In this document: in pieces, positions 7,624-16,550 of the stretch | Position numbering within the stretch: the stretch's first letter is position 1 | Layout of the letters: every line of letters starts with the position of its first letter | Origin: Sphaerochaetaceae bacterium | GTDB lineage: Bacteria > Spirochaetota > Spirochaetia > Sphaerochaetales > Sphaerochaetaceae | Reading direction: 5' to 3' | Length of the DNA stretch: 55,597 nt | Assembly (NCBI GenBank): GCA_028532765.1 | Contig: JAQQAR010000056.1 | Coordinates: 1 to 55,597, forward strand | Made by a program: the position numbers and the translations under genes | The notes under the pieces: generated by a model | Databases searched by the model: none | Told to the model about the DNA's origin: nothing | The model's input: only the letters and a program-made list of their open reading frames with translations

Positions 7624-8760
7624 CTACAACAATCCTGGGACCAAACCCAGGATAACACCCCCGGCGATGACTGAAGCAATCTGCCCCGCGACATTTGCCC
7701 CAACCGCATGCATCAATAGATGGTTCTGCGGATCTGCTTGCTGACCAAGCCGCTGGATGACCCTTGCCGACATGGGGAAGGCAGAAATACCGGCAGCTCC
7801 AACCATCGGGTTGACCTTCTGCTTCACGAACAAATTCAAGACCTTGGCAAAGACAACCCCTGCAATGGTATCAAAGATGAAGGCAAGCAAACCGAGGCCC
7901 ATGATCATAATGGTCTGGATAGTAACAAACGATTCTGCCTTCATCGTGGATGCAATCGTGATACCGAGCAACAGCGTAATCAGGTTGACCAGAACCGTCT
8001 GCGCAGCGGTAGAAAGTGTATCTAGGACGGTACACTCCCTGATCAGGTTGCCAAACATCAGCATCCCTACCAAGGAAACAGAGGCAGGGGCTACATAGCC
8101 AGCTACCACCGTTACAATGATCGGGAAAAGAATCTTAGCACGCTTCGATACTGAACGGGGATTGTACGGCATCTTGATCATCCGCTCTTTTTTTGTGGTG
8201 ACCAGCTTGATGGCAAACGGCTGAATGATCGGTACCAAGGCCATATATGAATACGCCGCAATAGCAATCGGGCCTACATACTTGCTCCCAAGAACCTGGG
8301 AGACCAGAATTGATGTCGGTCCATCAGCAGCTCCTATGATACCAATCGAGGCTGCATCGATAAGGTTGAATCCAAGCAAGGTAGCCAAGCTGATGGTGGC
8401 AAAGATGCCCCACTGGGCAGCAGCCCCAAAAAGGATCAACTTTGGATTGGCCAAGAGAGGACCGAAGTCGATCATCGCCCCGATACCGATGAATAGCAGC
8501 AGGGGCAATGCCTCTGCCGACTCTATGCCCAGCTCAAAAAGCCAGTCAAGAATACCCGGCACTTCCCCAATTCCTTCCATCATCTGCGTGATGGCTCCAG
8601 AGAACGGCAAATTGACCAAGATGGCACCAAAGCCCATGGGAAGCAAGAGCGAGGGCTCAAGTTTCTTTGCAATCGCAAGATAAATAAGAAGACCTCCCAC
8701 ACCAAACATCACCAGTTGCTTCCAGGTGGTGTTAAGAAGTCCTTCCAGCAAGAAGTCCAT
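7624..8760 (-). CDS. oadB: Sodium-ion-translocating decarboxylase beta subunit (OadB type)
   Basis: 378-residue polytopic membrane protein. It couples decarboxylation of carboxybiotin to sodium export in oxaloacetate, methylmalonyl-CoA and glutaconyl-CoA decarboxylases. Conserved sodium-site elements are visible: GAADGPT (~175), the YSYMALVPIIQP stretch (~205) and ANVAGQIASVIAGG near the C-terminus. The ATG at 8760 has GGAGG 10 bases upstream; an earlier in-frame start adds 23 non-hydrophobic residues and is unlikely. It forms an operon with the 41-residue OadG-like peptide. No biotin/carboxyltransferase alpha subunit is visible nearby, so the substrate is open. Confidence 0.93.
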   Translation of the reverse strand: MDFLLEGLLNTTWKQLVMFGVGGLLIYLAIAKKLEPSLLLPMGFGAILVNLPFSGAITQMMEGIGEVPGILDWLFELGIESAEALPLLLFIGIGAMIDFGPLLANPKLILFGAAAQWGIFATISLATLLGFNLIDAASIGIIGAADGPTSILVSQVLGSKYVGPIAIAAYSYMALVPIIQPFAIKLVTTKKERMIKMPYNPRSVSKRAKILFPIIVTVVAGYVAPASVSLVGMLMFGNLIRECTVLDTLSTAAQTVLVNLITLLLGITIASTMKAESFVTIQTIMIMGLGLLAFIFDTIAGVVFAKVLNLFVKQKVNPMVGAAGISAFPMSARVIQRLGQQADPQNHLLMHAVGANVAGQIASVIAGGVILGLVPGLL

Positions 8761-8785
8761 AGAGAACCTCCGGGGAAAAAGAATA

Positions 8786-8827
8786 GGGGGAGAAGTTGAC
8801 TTCGCACTAGGGCAATGAAGCTCCCCC
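8786..8827 (-). promoter_or_regulatory. Leader stem-loop in the oadB 5' UTR
   Basis: GGGGGAG (8786-8792) and CTCCCCC (8821-8827) pair perfectly, with an inner TTC/GAA extension, between the predicted transcription start (~8831) and the oadB ribosome-binding site. No U tract follows. It may be a leader structure; the role is unknown. Confidence 0.35.
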
Positions 8828-8837
8828 AACGTTGTTA

Positions 8838-8866
8838 ATCATAGAGGGCTTATGGGTTGAGGTCAA
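8838..8866 (-). promoter_or_regulatory. oadB: oadB promoter
   Basis: On the minus strand TTGACC (complement of 8861-8866), a 17-base spacer and TATGAT (complement of 8838-8843) make a near-consensus vegetative promoter. It predicts transcription from about 8831 and a leader of ~70 bases before oadB. Confidence 0.75.
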
Positions 8867-8921
8867 ATAATAATTCTTGAAGATTTGAATTTCATTCCCC
8901 ATAAAAAGCCATACATATATA

Positions 8922-8950
8922 TTGAAACCAACTTTTACAATCTCTATAGT
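8922..8950 (+). promoter_or_regulatory. Promoter of the GNAT gene, predicting a leaderless mRNA
   Basis: TTGAAA (8922-8927), a 17-base spacer and TATAGT (8945-8950) lie exactly six bases before the ATG at 8957. No Shine-Dalgarno is present. Transcription would start at or next to the A of the start codon. Confidence 0.65.
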
Positions 8951-8956
8951 ACTGAC

Positions 8957-9754
8957 ATGCACACTCCAATACAGTTAACAAACAAGGATATACCTGCGAT
9001 ACGTGCCTACATAGCAGAAGAGAAAGAGATGAACCTCTTCATTGAAGGGGATATCGAACAGTACGGATTGGAGACTGAGACAGTCTCCCTCTGGGCTTTC
9101 GGTGAGGATTGGGATTGCCTGTTGCTCAGGTACTACACCAATTTCATCATCTCCAGTAACAAGGACCAGTTTGATGCGCAAGCTGTGGCCGAGTTCTTAC
9201 AAAACCAAGAGATCCAATGCATTAGTGCAAAGGAAACCATTCTTGAGCAATTGGCTCCCTACTACCCCACTATTCCCTTTCAAGGCACTTATCTGTGTCG
9301 GCTGGAGAAAGAGCATTTCAAGAAGCTCAAAACTGGAACGAAAGATATACTCAAACTTGATTCTAGCCACAGTCAAGATATTGTGGACCTCTACAAACTG
9401 ATAGAGGAATTTGCGAAGCCCTACATCGAGCATGAGGAAGAGAAGCTCACGCAAACAAGGGAAAACTATGAGAAAGGCTGTGAAGGGTATGGAATTTTCA
9501 AAGATGGCCGGTTGGTATGCACAGCTTATACCACTGCTACGACAAGAAGTGGAGCCATGATCATTGGTGTGGCGACACACCCTGCCTACCGTCAAAGAGG
9601 CTATGCATCCATGGTGATGAATCATCTCTGTGAACAGGGGTTTGAGAGAGGGCTCTCATTCCTCTGCCTTTTCTATGACAACCCTACAGCCGGGGCTCTC
9701 TACCACAGACTTGGATTTGAGACAATCGGACGCTGGGCAATGATGAAGTTCTAG
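8957..9754 (+). CDS. GNAT-family N-acetyltransferase
   Basis: 265 residues. The C-terminal half (about 140-265) is a Gcn5-related acetyltransferase domain, with the acetyl-CoA pyrophosphate-binding loop RQRGYA at 212-217 and the typical final strand ALYHRLGFETIG. The N-terminal half (1-125) looks like a degenerate second GNAT-like domain, as in two-domain members. It acetylates a small-molecule or protein amine; no substrate can be named. I start at the ATG at 8957 because it matches the promoter geometry; an upstream TTG frame exists but lies inside the promoter. The gene is monocistronic, divergent from oadB, and apparently leaderless. Confidence 0.88.
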   Translation: MHTPIQLTNKDIPAIRAYIAEEKEMNLFIEGDIEQYGLETETVSLWAFGEDWDCLLLRYYTNFIISSNKDQFDAQAVAEFLQNQEIQCISAKETILEQLAPYYPTIPFQGTYLCRLEKEHFKKLKTGTKDILKLDSSHSQDIVDLYKLIEEFAKPYIEHEEEKLTQTRENYEKGCEGYGIFKDGRLVCTAYTTATTRSGAMIIGVATHPAYRQRGYASMVMNHLCEQGFERGLSFLCLFYDNPTAGALYHRLGFETIGRWAMMKF

Positions 9755-9784
9755 GCTCGTACCTAAAATATTGTCGTTTCCAGG

Positions 9785-9812
9785 TTGCATGCCGCCCACA
9801 ATGGCTTAGAAT
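9785..9812 (+). promoter_or_regulatory. Promoter of the polyol dehydrogenase gene
   Basis: TTGCAT (9785-9790), a 16-base spacer and TAGAAT (9807-9812), with the coding start 22 bases downstream behind GAGGAG. Confidence 0.55.
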
Positions 9813-9833
9813 AGCAATGAGGAGAAGCATACA

Positions 9834-10865
9834 ATGAAAGCACTGGTACTGGAAGAAAAGGGACGACTGAGCGTACGTGATTTTCCCATTGTAGAGCATA
9901 TGGGCCCCTATGATGTAACCGTAGATGTTAAAGCATGCGGCATCTGTGGTAGTGACGTGCACTACTACACTGAAGGAGCCATTGGGGAGTTCGTCGTCAA
10001 GGAACCAATGATACTTGGTCACGAGGCTGCAGGTGTCGTGGTTGCCAAGGGAGAGCATGTCACCAACCTGGAGATTGGAGATCTGGTCTGCATGGAGCCA
10101 GGGGTTCCCAACCTGCAAGCAAAGCAAGTATTGGAAGGCAACTATCACCTTGACCCGGATATCTCTTTCTGGGCTACCCCGCCCATACATGGCTGCTTGC
10201 GTGAGCAGGTCGTACATCCATCCCGTTTCTGTTTCAAGTTACCTGAAGGTGTCAGCCTGCAGGAAGGAGCCATGATGGAACCGCTGGCAACAGGTATTGA
10301 GGCTGCAAAAAAAGCCCAGGTAACACCTGGTGACACGGCCCTGGTTGTAGGAGCAGGAACCATTGGCATTATGGTTGCAATCTCCTGCCTTGCTGCTGGA
10401 TGCTCCAAGGTCTTCATCAGCGACGTAAAAGAGGAGAAGCTAGCCATCGCAGCTTCCTATAAGAATATCATTCCCATCAATGTGGCAAACCAGGATCTAC
10501 AGGCAAGCATCATGGCTGAAACAAACAATGAAGGGGTAGATCGCCTCTTTGAAGCCTCGGGTAGCCCAAGGGTCTACCCTTCTTTCTTCCGTTGTGCCAA
10601 ACGCGGTGCTACAGTGGTACTGGTAGGTATGATGAACGGAACTGTTCCTCTTGATGTTTCCTTACTGCAGGTTCGTGGCCTTCGTATTGAGACGCTCTTT
10701 CGCTACACGAACACCTTTGACAGGGCAGTAGCCTTGGTGGCAAATGGTTCTATCGATGTCAAACCCCTGATCTCCAAGGTTTTCCCCTTTGAAAAGGCAG
10801 TGGAAGCCTACGTGTATGCTGCCGAGGGGCATCAGGATGTTGTGAAGGTGATGATTGAATTGTAA
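9834..10865 (+). CDS. Zinc-dependent polyol dehydrogenase (sorbitol/xylitol dehydrogenase type)
   Basis: 343-residue medium-chain dehydrogenase. Catalytic zinc ligands are Cys38 (in CGICGSDVHYY) and His63-Glu64 (GHEAAG). The Rossmann motif VGAGTIGIM is near residue 170. The sequence around residues 38-64 is very close to xylitol/sorbitol dehydrogenases, which interconvert a polyol and a ketose with NAD. The structural-zinc lobe has lost all four Cys positions (Asn93, Ala96, Val99, Asp107), as in some eukaryotic sorbitol dehydrogenases. GAGGAG precedes the ATG. It stands alone between a GNAT gene and a convergent nucleoside hydrolase. Xylulose or fructose production would feed the transketolases in the window; that link is inference. 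Confidence 0.92.
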   Translation: MKALVLEEKGRLSVRDFPIVEHMGPYDVTVDVKACGICGSDVHYYTEGAIGEFVVKEPMILGHEAAGVVVAKGEHVTNLEIGDLVCMEPGVPNLQAKQVLEGNYHLDPDISFWATPPIHGCLREQVVHPSRFCFKLPEGVSLQEGAMMEPLATGIEAAKKAQVTPGDTALVVGAGTIGIMVAISCLAAGCSKVFISDVKEEKLAIAASYKNIIPINVANQDLQASIMAETNNEGVDRLFEASGSPRVYPSFFRCAKRGATVVLVGMMNGTVPLDVSLLQVRGLRIETLFRYTNTFDRAVALVANGSIDVKPLISKVFPFEKAVEAYVYAAEGHQDVVKVMIEL

Positions 10866-10885
10866 GGATTCAGATGTATATTGCA

Positions 10886-10913
10886 CATGCGCTCTTCAAA
10901 ATAGGAGCGCATG
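10886..10913 (+). terminator. Terminator-like hairpin after the polyol dehydrogenase
   Basis: CATGCGCTC (10886-10894) and GAGCGCATG (10905-10913) form a perfect 9-bp GC-rich stem with a 10-base loop, followed by CTGTATGTTTAAAT, a weak U tract. It lies between convergent genes and may serve both, but it is better oriented for the plus strand. Confidence 0.6.
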
Positions 10914-10932
10914 CTGTATGTTTAAATAAAAA

Positions 10933-11850
10933 TTATTTCGAGACTTCAGTAAATAATGCGAGTTTTGAGAAAAAATCCTCGAGAATAAGTCTTGAATCAA
11001 TACGCCTATATACTCTAATCGGTCTGTTTAAAGGTGTATGGATGTACTGCATATCAGCTCCAAATAAGGGAGCAGGTACCCAGTCATACTCAAAACGATC
11101 CTCATACAGCAGCACTCCTATTGTAGGAGAGTCTCCCAGAACCCAGGTCTCACCACTTCTGAACGAGTTATTTCTTGCCTCTGGCTCCTGAGCGTATTCG
11201 TTGAGTTGTTCAAACAAGTATCTACCAATTTCACCTTTCCAATACACTTTCTGTTCCAACTCTGCCAATGATACAACAGCACGTTCAAATACATTCTGGG
11301 GTATCTGCCAAACAGGAATCTGGGATGCAAAGATGACATTTGCTGCATGGATATCATTCTTTAGATTAAATTCAGGACCACCAGCTGGATACTTGGCACC
11401 TCCAATCCAAATAGCAGTCAAACGATTTGCAATCCTGGGTTCCTGGAGATATGCACTTGCCAAATCAGTAATCGGACCTAAAAACAATACATAGAGTGGT
11501 TTAGGATCATCTTTCATTGCTTCTTCGATAATAAGAGAAGCTCCTTCACTCGGGATAATCTCTTCTTTGGTCTGCATTGGACGAGAGGCACCACGAAAGA
11601 TAAGATCGGTATGATCAATCTGCATCTGATCGAACACACGTTTTAGTTCCTCATAACCTCGCTCCATACTGTCTGTGTGTCGATCTACCCCGTAGTGTGC
11701 ACTAATAAAGCCTACATTCTCAAATTTCGGACTTAATGCAGCATGCACTATTGCAAACTGGTCATCAGCCTCATTTTTTGCGTCGGTATTGGTAATTACC
11801 CTAATAATTTTCTCTTCTGGAACTCGAAAAGCATATTTGGTATAGCGCAT
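10933..11850 (-). CDS. Inosine-uridine-type nucleoside hydrolase family protein
   Basis: 305 residues, the usual IUNH size. The N-terminal metal-binding cluster appears as TNTDAKNEADD (residues ~20-30); the canonical form is DTDxGxDD-like, so the first Asp is replaced by Asn while the later acidic residues are kept. Other landmarks are ILFLGPITDLASA-like (around YVLFLGPITDLASA) and the second metal Asp region LKNDIHAAN. Family members cleave N-ribosides, and some act on related furanosides. AAGGAG precedes the ATG. It is the last gene of a glycoside-uptake operon (28 bases after the GH3 gene), which is unusual and suggests a furanosyl substrate or nucleoside-type conjugate. It has no signal peptide, so it acts in the cytoplasm. 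Confidence 0.87.
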   Translation of the reverse strand: MRYTKYAFRVPEEKIIRVITNTDAKNEADDQFAIVHAALSPKFENVGFISAHYGVDRHTDSMERGYEELKRVFDQMQIDHTDLIFRGASRPMQTKEEIIPSEGASLIIEEAMKDDPKPLYVLFLGPITDLASAYLQEPRIANRLTAIWIGGAKYPAGGPEFNLKNDIHAANVIFASQIPVWQIPQNVFERAVVSLAELEQKVYWKGEIGRYLFEQLNEYAQEPEARNNSFRSGETWVLGDSPTIGVLLYEDRFEYDWVPAPLFGADMQYIHTPLNRPIRVYRRIDSRLILEDFFSKLALFTEVSK

Positions 11851-11878
11851 CAGGCACTCCTTATTACATCAGATAATT

Positions 11879-14125
11879 TCATACTCTTGTATTCAATGTT
11901 TCAAGCAACTCTTCCGCCATTGATTCAGAGAATTTGCCGTTAGACCAAGTCACTAAATGCCGAACAGGCATTGCTTTAACCATTTCCCACATCATTTTTC
12001 CACTTTCCCCCGTCAAATCGAAGGGAAGCAAATCAAATGCAGGTTGCAAGAGGGCTTTGGCTTTGGGATGGGTAAGTAATTGTGAAACCATTGAGTCCAC
12101 GGTGAATAACGCAATATTCTCAGAACTTTGGTGCATAGTAATCTTATGCGACACCGAAAGATTATCTGAACTGTTTCCAATCTTAATAAGATATTCTCCG
12201 TCCTCAACCATCCATTGTTTAAATTCTTCATTAAAATATGAGAAATCCTTTCCATCCAGGACAAATGTAACAATTTTAGATACTCCCGGTTTGAGTGATA
12301 CTTTCTGGAATCCCCGTAACGGGAGACATGGATTGGAAACTTTTCCTTTAGGAGGGGTCACGTATACCTGGACCACTTCCCTTCCTTCACAATCTCCATA
12401 ATTCTTAACCCGTATCTGCACGGTTACTTCATCCAGTTCTGTACAAATTGAATGAGAACAAGTCAGTAGTTCAATTGAAAATTTCGTGTAGGAAAGCCCA
12501 TATCCAAAAGGAAATAATACAGGCATTTTTCTGGAAGCATAATAGCGATAACCGACAAATACATCTTCCGCATACACAACAGTATCCCCACTTCGCTGGG
12601 GCTCTAGATAAGATGGAGTGTCCTCACCCCTGAGCGGGAATGTTTCAGCAAGTTTACCACTGGGATTCACGATCCCATACAGGATATCTGCAACTGCTGC
12701 ACCACCAGCCTGCCCTGCAAGATAAGCTTCAAGTATTCCCTTTACTTCATGAATCCATGGAAGCTCCACAGGAGCACCATTACTCAACACCACAACAATA
12801 TTGGGATGCTCAGCAGCCAACTTTCTGATTAGTTCATTTTGGTTCTCAGGCAACCTTAGGTGTTCACGGTCATAAGCCTCAGACTCCCACTCGTCAGGGA
12901 GGCCTGCAAATACCACAATAGTCTCTGACTTCTTACTTCTTTCGAGGACTTCTTGTTCCAGAGTTTCATCACATATCTCAGATTCTATTGAGAATCCTTG
13001 TACATATGAAACCTTTCCCAAATGTTGCATTGATGAATAAGCATCAGACAACTCGGTTGGAATAATGTGGGAACTTCCTCCCCCTTGGAATCTAGGTTTT
13101 TTCGCAAATGGCCCCACAACCAATACTTGTTTAGTTGGGTCCAAGGGAAGCACTGCTTCTTGGTTTTTCAGCAATACCATACACTGAGAAGCAACATCTT
13201 TTGCCAGCTGATGATGAGCCTCTTGATCATATGTGGCATCCTTATCGAGGTTCTCACATGCCCTGTCGACTAACCGGAGTATGCGCGTTACTACACGGTC
13301 CAAATCTTTCTCATTCAATAGACCTTTCTGAACAGCTTGCACAATCTTTTGATCATTAAGCCCTTTATTGCCTGGCATTTCAAGATCTTCACCAACCTCT
13401 ATGCCAGCTACTCTGTCATGATTTGCACCCCAATCAGTCATTACCAAACCCAAGAACCCCCACTCTTCTCTCAATATCTCATTGAGTAGAAAGGGATGCT
13501 CTGAGGCATAGATACCATTGACCTTATTATAGGCACTCATCACAGTCCAAGGCCTTGACTGTTTGACTGCCCTTTCAAACGATGCCAGATATATTTCCCG
13601 CAAGGCTCTCTCAGTTATCCGTGCATCAACAGTAAATCGATGAAACTCCTGATTGTTTGCTGCGAAATGCTTGATACAGGCACCCACACCATTACTCTGC
13701 AACCCATCGATATATGAAGTTGCTAATGCAGAAGAAAGATATGGATCCTCTGAGTAATATTCAAAATTTCTTCCGCATAAAGGAGATCTCTTGATATTTA
13801 CGGCTGGTCCAAGCAATACAGAAACCTGGGCTGCTTTACACTCTTCACCGAGAGCACTCCCTACAGTAAATAATAAATCAGTGTCCCAAGATGAAGCTAA
13901 ACAAGAACCAGTAGGGAAGCAGGTAGCAGGCAAGCAATCGGTTACCGATACTTGCTCTGACTGTTCAACTTGCTTACGCAAGCCGTGTGGTCCATCTGCT
14001 ACCATGATCGAAGGAATTCCTAAACGTTCGATCGGCTTGGTATGCCAGAAATCCAATCCTGAGCATAATGAGGCCTTCTCTTCCAATGTAAGTTTTTCCA
14101 ACATCGATTCATACTTCCCAATCAC
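11879..14125 (-). CDS. Glycoside hydrolase family 3 beta-glycosidase
   Basis: 748 residues, full length for a bacterial GH3 enzyme: a TIM-barrel domain (~10-310), an alpha/beta sandwich (~340-540) and a C-terminal fibronectin-III-like domain (~640-715). The nucleophile is Asp231 in VMTDWGA. The substrate-binding motifs KHFAANNQE (~153-160) and GRNFEYYSEDP (~118-128) are intact. Such enzymes release a terminal sugar from beta-glucosides, xylosides or arabinosides. No signal peptide is present, so it acts on an imported oligosaccharide. The start is a GTG at 14125 behind AGGAGA. It is 10 bases after the apiosidase-like gene and codirectional with the ABC importer genes. Confidence 0.94.
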   Translation of the reverse strand: MIGKYESMLEKLTLEEKASLCSGLDFWHTKPIERLGIPSIMVADGPHGLRKQVEQSEQVSVTDCLPATCFPTGSCLASSWDTDLLFTVGSALGEECKAAQVSVLLGPAVNIKRSPLCGRNFEYYSEDPYLSSALATSYIDGLQSNGVGACIKHFAANNQEFHRFTVDARITERALREIYLASFERAVKQSRPWTVMSAYNKVNGIYASEHPFLLNEILREEWGFLGLVMTDWGANHDRVAGIEVGEDLEMPGNKGLNDQKIVQAVQKGLLNEKDLDRVVTRILRLVDRACENLDKDATYDQEAHHQLAKDVASQCMVLLKNQEAVLPLDPTKQVLVVGPFAKKPRFQGGGSSHIIPTELSDAYSSMQHLGKVSYVQGFSIESEICDETLEQEVLERSKKSETIVVFAGLPDEWESEAYDREHLRLPENQNELIRKLAAEHPNIVVVLSNGAPVELPWIHEVKGILEAYLAGQAGGAAVADILYGIVNPSGKLAETFPLRGEDTPSYLEPQRSGDTVVYAEDVFVGYRYYASRKMPVLFPFGYGLSYTKFSIELLTCSHSICTELDEVTVQIRVKNYGDCEGREVVQVYVTPPKGKVSNPCLPLRGFQKVSLKPGVSKIVTFVLDGKDFSYFNEEFKQWMVEDGEYLIKIGNSSDNLSVSHKITMHQSSENIALFTVDSMVSQLLTHPKAKALLQPAFDLLPFDLTGESGKMMWEMVKAMPVRHLVTWSNGKFSESMAEELLETLNTRV

Positions 14126-14135
14126 TTAGTTCTCC

Positions 14136-15671
14136 TCATGCCTTTGTAATACGGATTGCCATGTATTCCCTACCAGGAAGTTCAACCTTGAATTTGCCTT
14201 TGAATACCCCTCGCTCTTCAATCTGCATGTTCCAGGTATCAATGACCTCCACATTCATCGCAGTCTCGTCATCGAAGTAAAACTCACGGAAAGAAGGTCT
14301 ATTGAATCCGTAGTAGATGAGATAGTAATCTTGAACTGCTTTTATCTCGGTTTCCTTGGTATCACACACGGCACATACCTCATCCCACCCCATTTGATAG
14401 GGTTTCAGGCCAAGAGAAGGAACAGTTTTCATAATATCTGTAAGGAAAGCAATTCGGGCAGGACTTTCTCCCTTCAAGACTCCTCCATGTGACCACCAGA
14501 GAATTCTTTCAGTATCTAAATAGGTTTCCCCATGACCACCATAACCACCACGACATGCAGCCTCCCAGAATCGGCGCACAAGTTCTTTGCCACTTAGATT
14601 GCCCCAGCCATGTTGTACATTTCCCTCATAGCCAATTTCATCAAGTACGACAGGTTTCTGGAACCTTTCACGCCAATCGCCAACATACTCCGCAGATTTA
14701 TAAACATCTTGCCTTTGGATGCTACAATGCGTTATCCATGGCTTTGTATGGTCATAGAATGGCTTACAGTTGTGAATAGAACGCAGATGATTGTATGGAT
14801 CAAGGTCACAAATCAAGGAAGCGTATCGTTCCCAATCCTCAAGTGTCTTTTCAAAAAGAAGATCATATTCATTTGCAAGAGACCACCATACATTCCTGAA
14901 AGCAGAAAAACGAGCAAGCACATACTTCCAATACAGATCATCATGCTCTTCGCTCATCATACTAAATCCCCAGCGATCATAGGGATGCATTACAATGATG
15001 TCAGCTTCAATACCTATCTCCTGGAGAGCAAGTATTGATTTTTCAATATGGTGGAAATGTTCAACATTGAACCGTGAAAAGTCCCACTCATTCCCATCCG
15101 CTCTTCCATTGTAATTATTGAAATTATCACTATTAAGTACCGAACTATCACAAGGCGTCCCTTCATATGGATATGATCTTGGCTCATGAAGATTGTAGTC
15201 ATAATGCTTTGGAAACACACAGAATCTAATCTTGTTGAATGCACTTGCTTTCAAAGTCTCCAAAGTCTGCTTTTGTAGGGCTTCATTCTGCAACTCCCAC
15301 ACATAGCATGTTGTCCCAATTGGATAGTAAGTGGTCCCATCTTCATAGGCAAAATGATAAGTGTTGGCAACCTTAACCGGACCATGATTCTCTCTCGATG
15401 CTGGAGTTACCTCAAAAGAACCTTCAAACTGTTCCGAGGAAAAGGTCCCTTCAATCGTAAAGGTATATGCTTCTGCAAATGAAGGCATAAATCGCACGAT
15501 ATAGGTACCGTCTCCATCATAGAAACCAGACACTCGCTTGGTTTCATTTTTACTGGAGAAGGTTCCCCAGATAGTATAATCGGTAAAAGGATTCCCTTTT
15601 GTCTCTCCACTTATGGTCACTTCAATATATGACCACCGCTCTACTTTCTTCGCATAGTTAAAACGTTGCAT
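14136..15671 (-). CDS. DUF5060 / apiosidase-like (DUF4038) / DUF5605 glycoside hydrolase
   Basis: 511 residues. A DUF5060-type beta-sandwich lies at about 8-90, a GH-A-type TIM barrel resembling the apiosidase-like DUF4038 domain at about 100-420, and a DUF5605-like beta domain at the C-terminus. The two expected carboxylates are visible: acid/base Glu268 in WSLANEYD and nucleophile Glu345 in VLDEIGYEG. Known relatives (GH140) remove apiose from plant rhamnogalacturonan II, but most DUF5060/5605 proteins are uncharacterised. No secretion signal is present, so it works on material taken up by the adjacent ABC importer. AAGGAG precedes the ATG. Domain names are from memory of the families, not from a search. 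Confidence 0.82.
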   Translation of the reverse strand: MQRFNYAKKVERWSYIEVTISGETKGNPFTDYTIWGTFSSKNETKRVSGFYDGDGTYIVRFMPSFAEAYTFTIEGTFSSEQFEGSFEVTPASRENHGPVKVANTYHFAYEDGTTYYPIGTTCYVWELQNEALQKQTLETLKASAFNKIRFCVFPKHYDYNLHEPRSYPYEGTPCDSSVLNSDNFNNYNGRADGNEWDFSRFNVEHFHHIEKSILALQEIGIEADIIVMHPYDRWGFSMMSEEHDDLYWKYVLARFSAFRNVWWSLANEYDLLFEKTLEDWERYASLICDLDPYNHLRSIHNCKPFYDHTKPWITHCSIQRQDVYKSAEYVGDWRERFQKPVVLDEIGYEGNVQHGWGNLSGKELVRRFWEAACRGGYGGHGETYLDTERILWWSHGGVLKGESPARIAFLTDIMKTVPSLGLKPYQMGWDEVCAVCDTKETEIKAVQDYYLIYYGFNRPSFREFYFDDETAMNVEVIDTWNMQIEERGVFKGKFKVELPGREYMAIRITKA

Positions 15672-15686
15672 GCACGACTCCTTTCT

Positions 15687-16532
15687 TTATGCTTTCAGCG
15701 CACCTGACATGCCCTCGACAAAGTGTCGTTGGAAGATCAGATACACTATCAATACGGGGATGACAGAGATTAAAACACCAGCACAAAGCAATCCATAGTC
15801 TGTGCCATGCTCCCCTACAAATGTCATCAATCCAACAGGAACTGTTTTTTTTGCATTGTCATTAATAATGACACTAGCCAAGAGATACTCGTTCCATGTA
15901 GCCAAAAAGTCTACAATGACCAAGGTTGCAATAGCAGGCTTTGCCATGGGAAGAATGATTCTTAAGAAGATTTGCCATTTAGTACAACCCTCTACTACTG
16001 CAGCCTCATCCATCTCCTTAGGAATGCCACGGAAGAAGCCTCGAAGTATCAGTATTCCATAGGAAATTCCAAATCCAACATACACATAGAACAAACCAAA
16101 ATAGGTGTTGAGTAAATTTAATTTATTATAAATTACATTGATTGGTACCAATGCAATCTGAAACGGAAGCATCATACCAACCAGGAAAAAGATGAATATC
16201 CCTGTTGCATGTTTTAGGCGCAATCTAGTCAGAGCATATGCTGCCATTGCTTCAATGAATATTCCAAGGGGGACTTTCAAACAAGAAATGATCAGATCAT
16301 TTTTCATATAGGTCAGTAATCGACCACGAACCAATGCTTCAGTAAAATTTTTCCATGCAAACTGCTCTGGTAAAGCAAAAAGGCTTAGACCACTATAGAA
16401 TTCTTTTTTCCCTTTGATTGATGTCAAAACCAAGGTGATCATCGGCGCAATCCAGAACAGTGCAAGAATAAGCAGAATCATATAGAACAAGGCTAAAAAT
16501 AAGTGTTTTTGTTGTTTTCCAGCTAATACCAT
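15687..16532 (-). CDS. Carbohydrate ABC transporter permease (MalG type)
   Basis: 281 residues with six hydrophobic segments and the EAA loop that docks the ATPase (residues ~185-205, EMDEAAVVEGCTKWQIF). The C-terminus GMSGALKA is typical of MalG/UgpE-type sugar permeases. It forms the channel with the preceding permease. AAAGGAGAA precedes the ATG. No ABC ATPase gene is in this operon, so a shared MsmK/MalK-type ATPase encoded elsewhere is probably used, as is common for this family. Confidence 0.93.
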   Translation of the reverse strand: MVLAGKQQKHLFLALFYMILLILALFWIAPMITLVLTSIKGKKEFYSGLSLFALPEQFAWKNFTEALVRGRLLTYMKNDLIISCLKVPLGIFIEAMAAYALTRLRLKHATGIFIFFLVGMMLPFQIALVPINVIYNKLNLLNTYFGLFYVYVGFGISYGILILRGFFRGIPKEMDEAAVVEGCTKWQIFLRIILPMAKPAIATLVIVDFLATWNEYLLASVIINDNAKKTVPVGLMTFVGEHGTDYGLLCAGVLISVIPVLIVYLIFQRHFVEGMSGALKA

Positions 16533-16550
16533 CGTTGTATTCTCCTTTGC

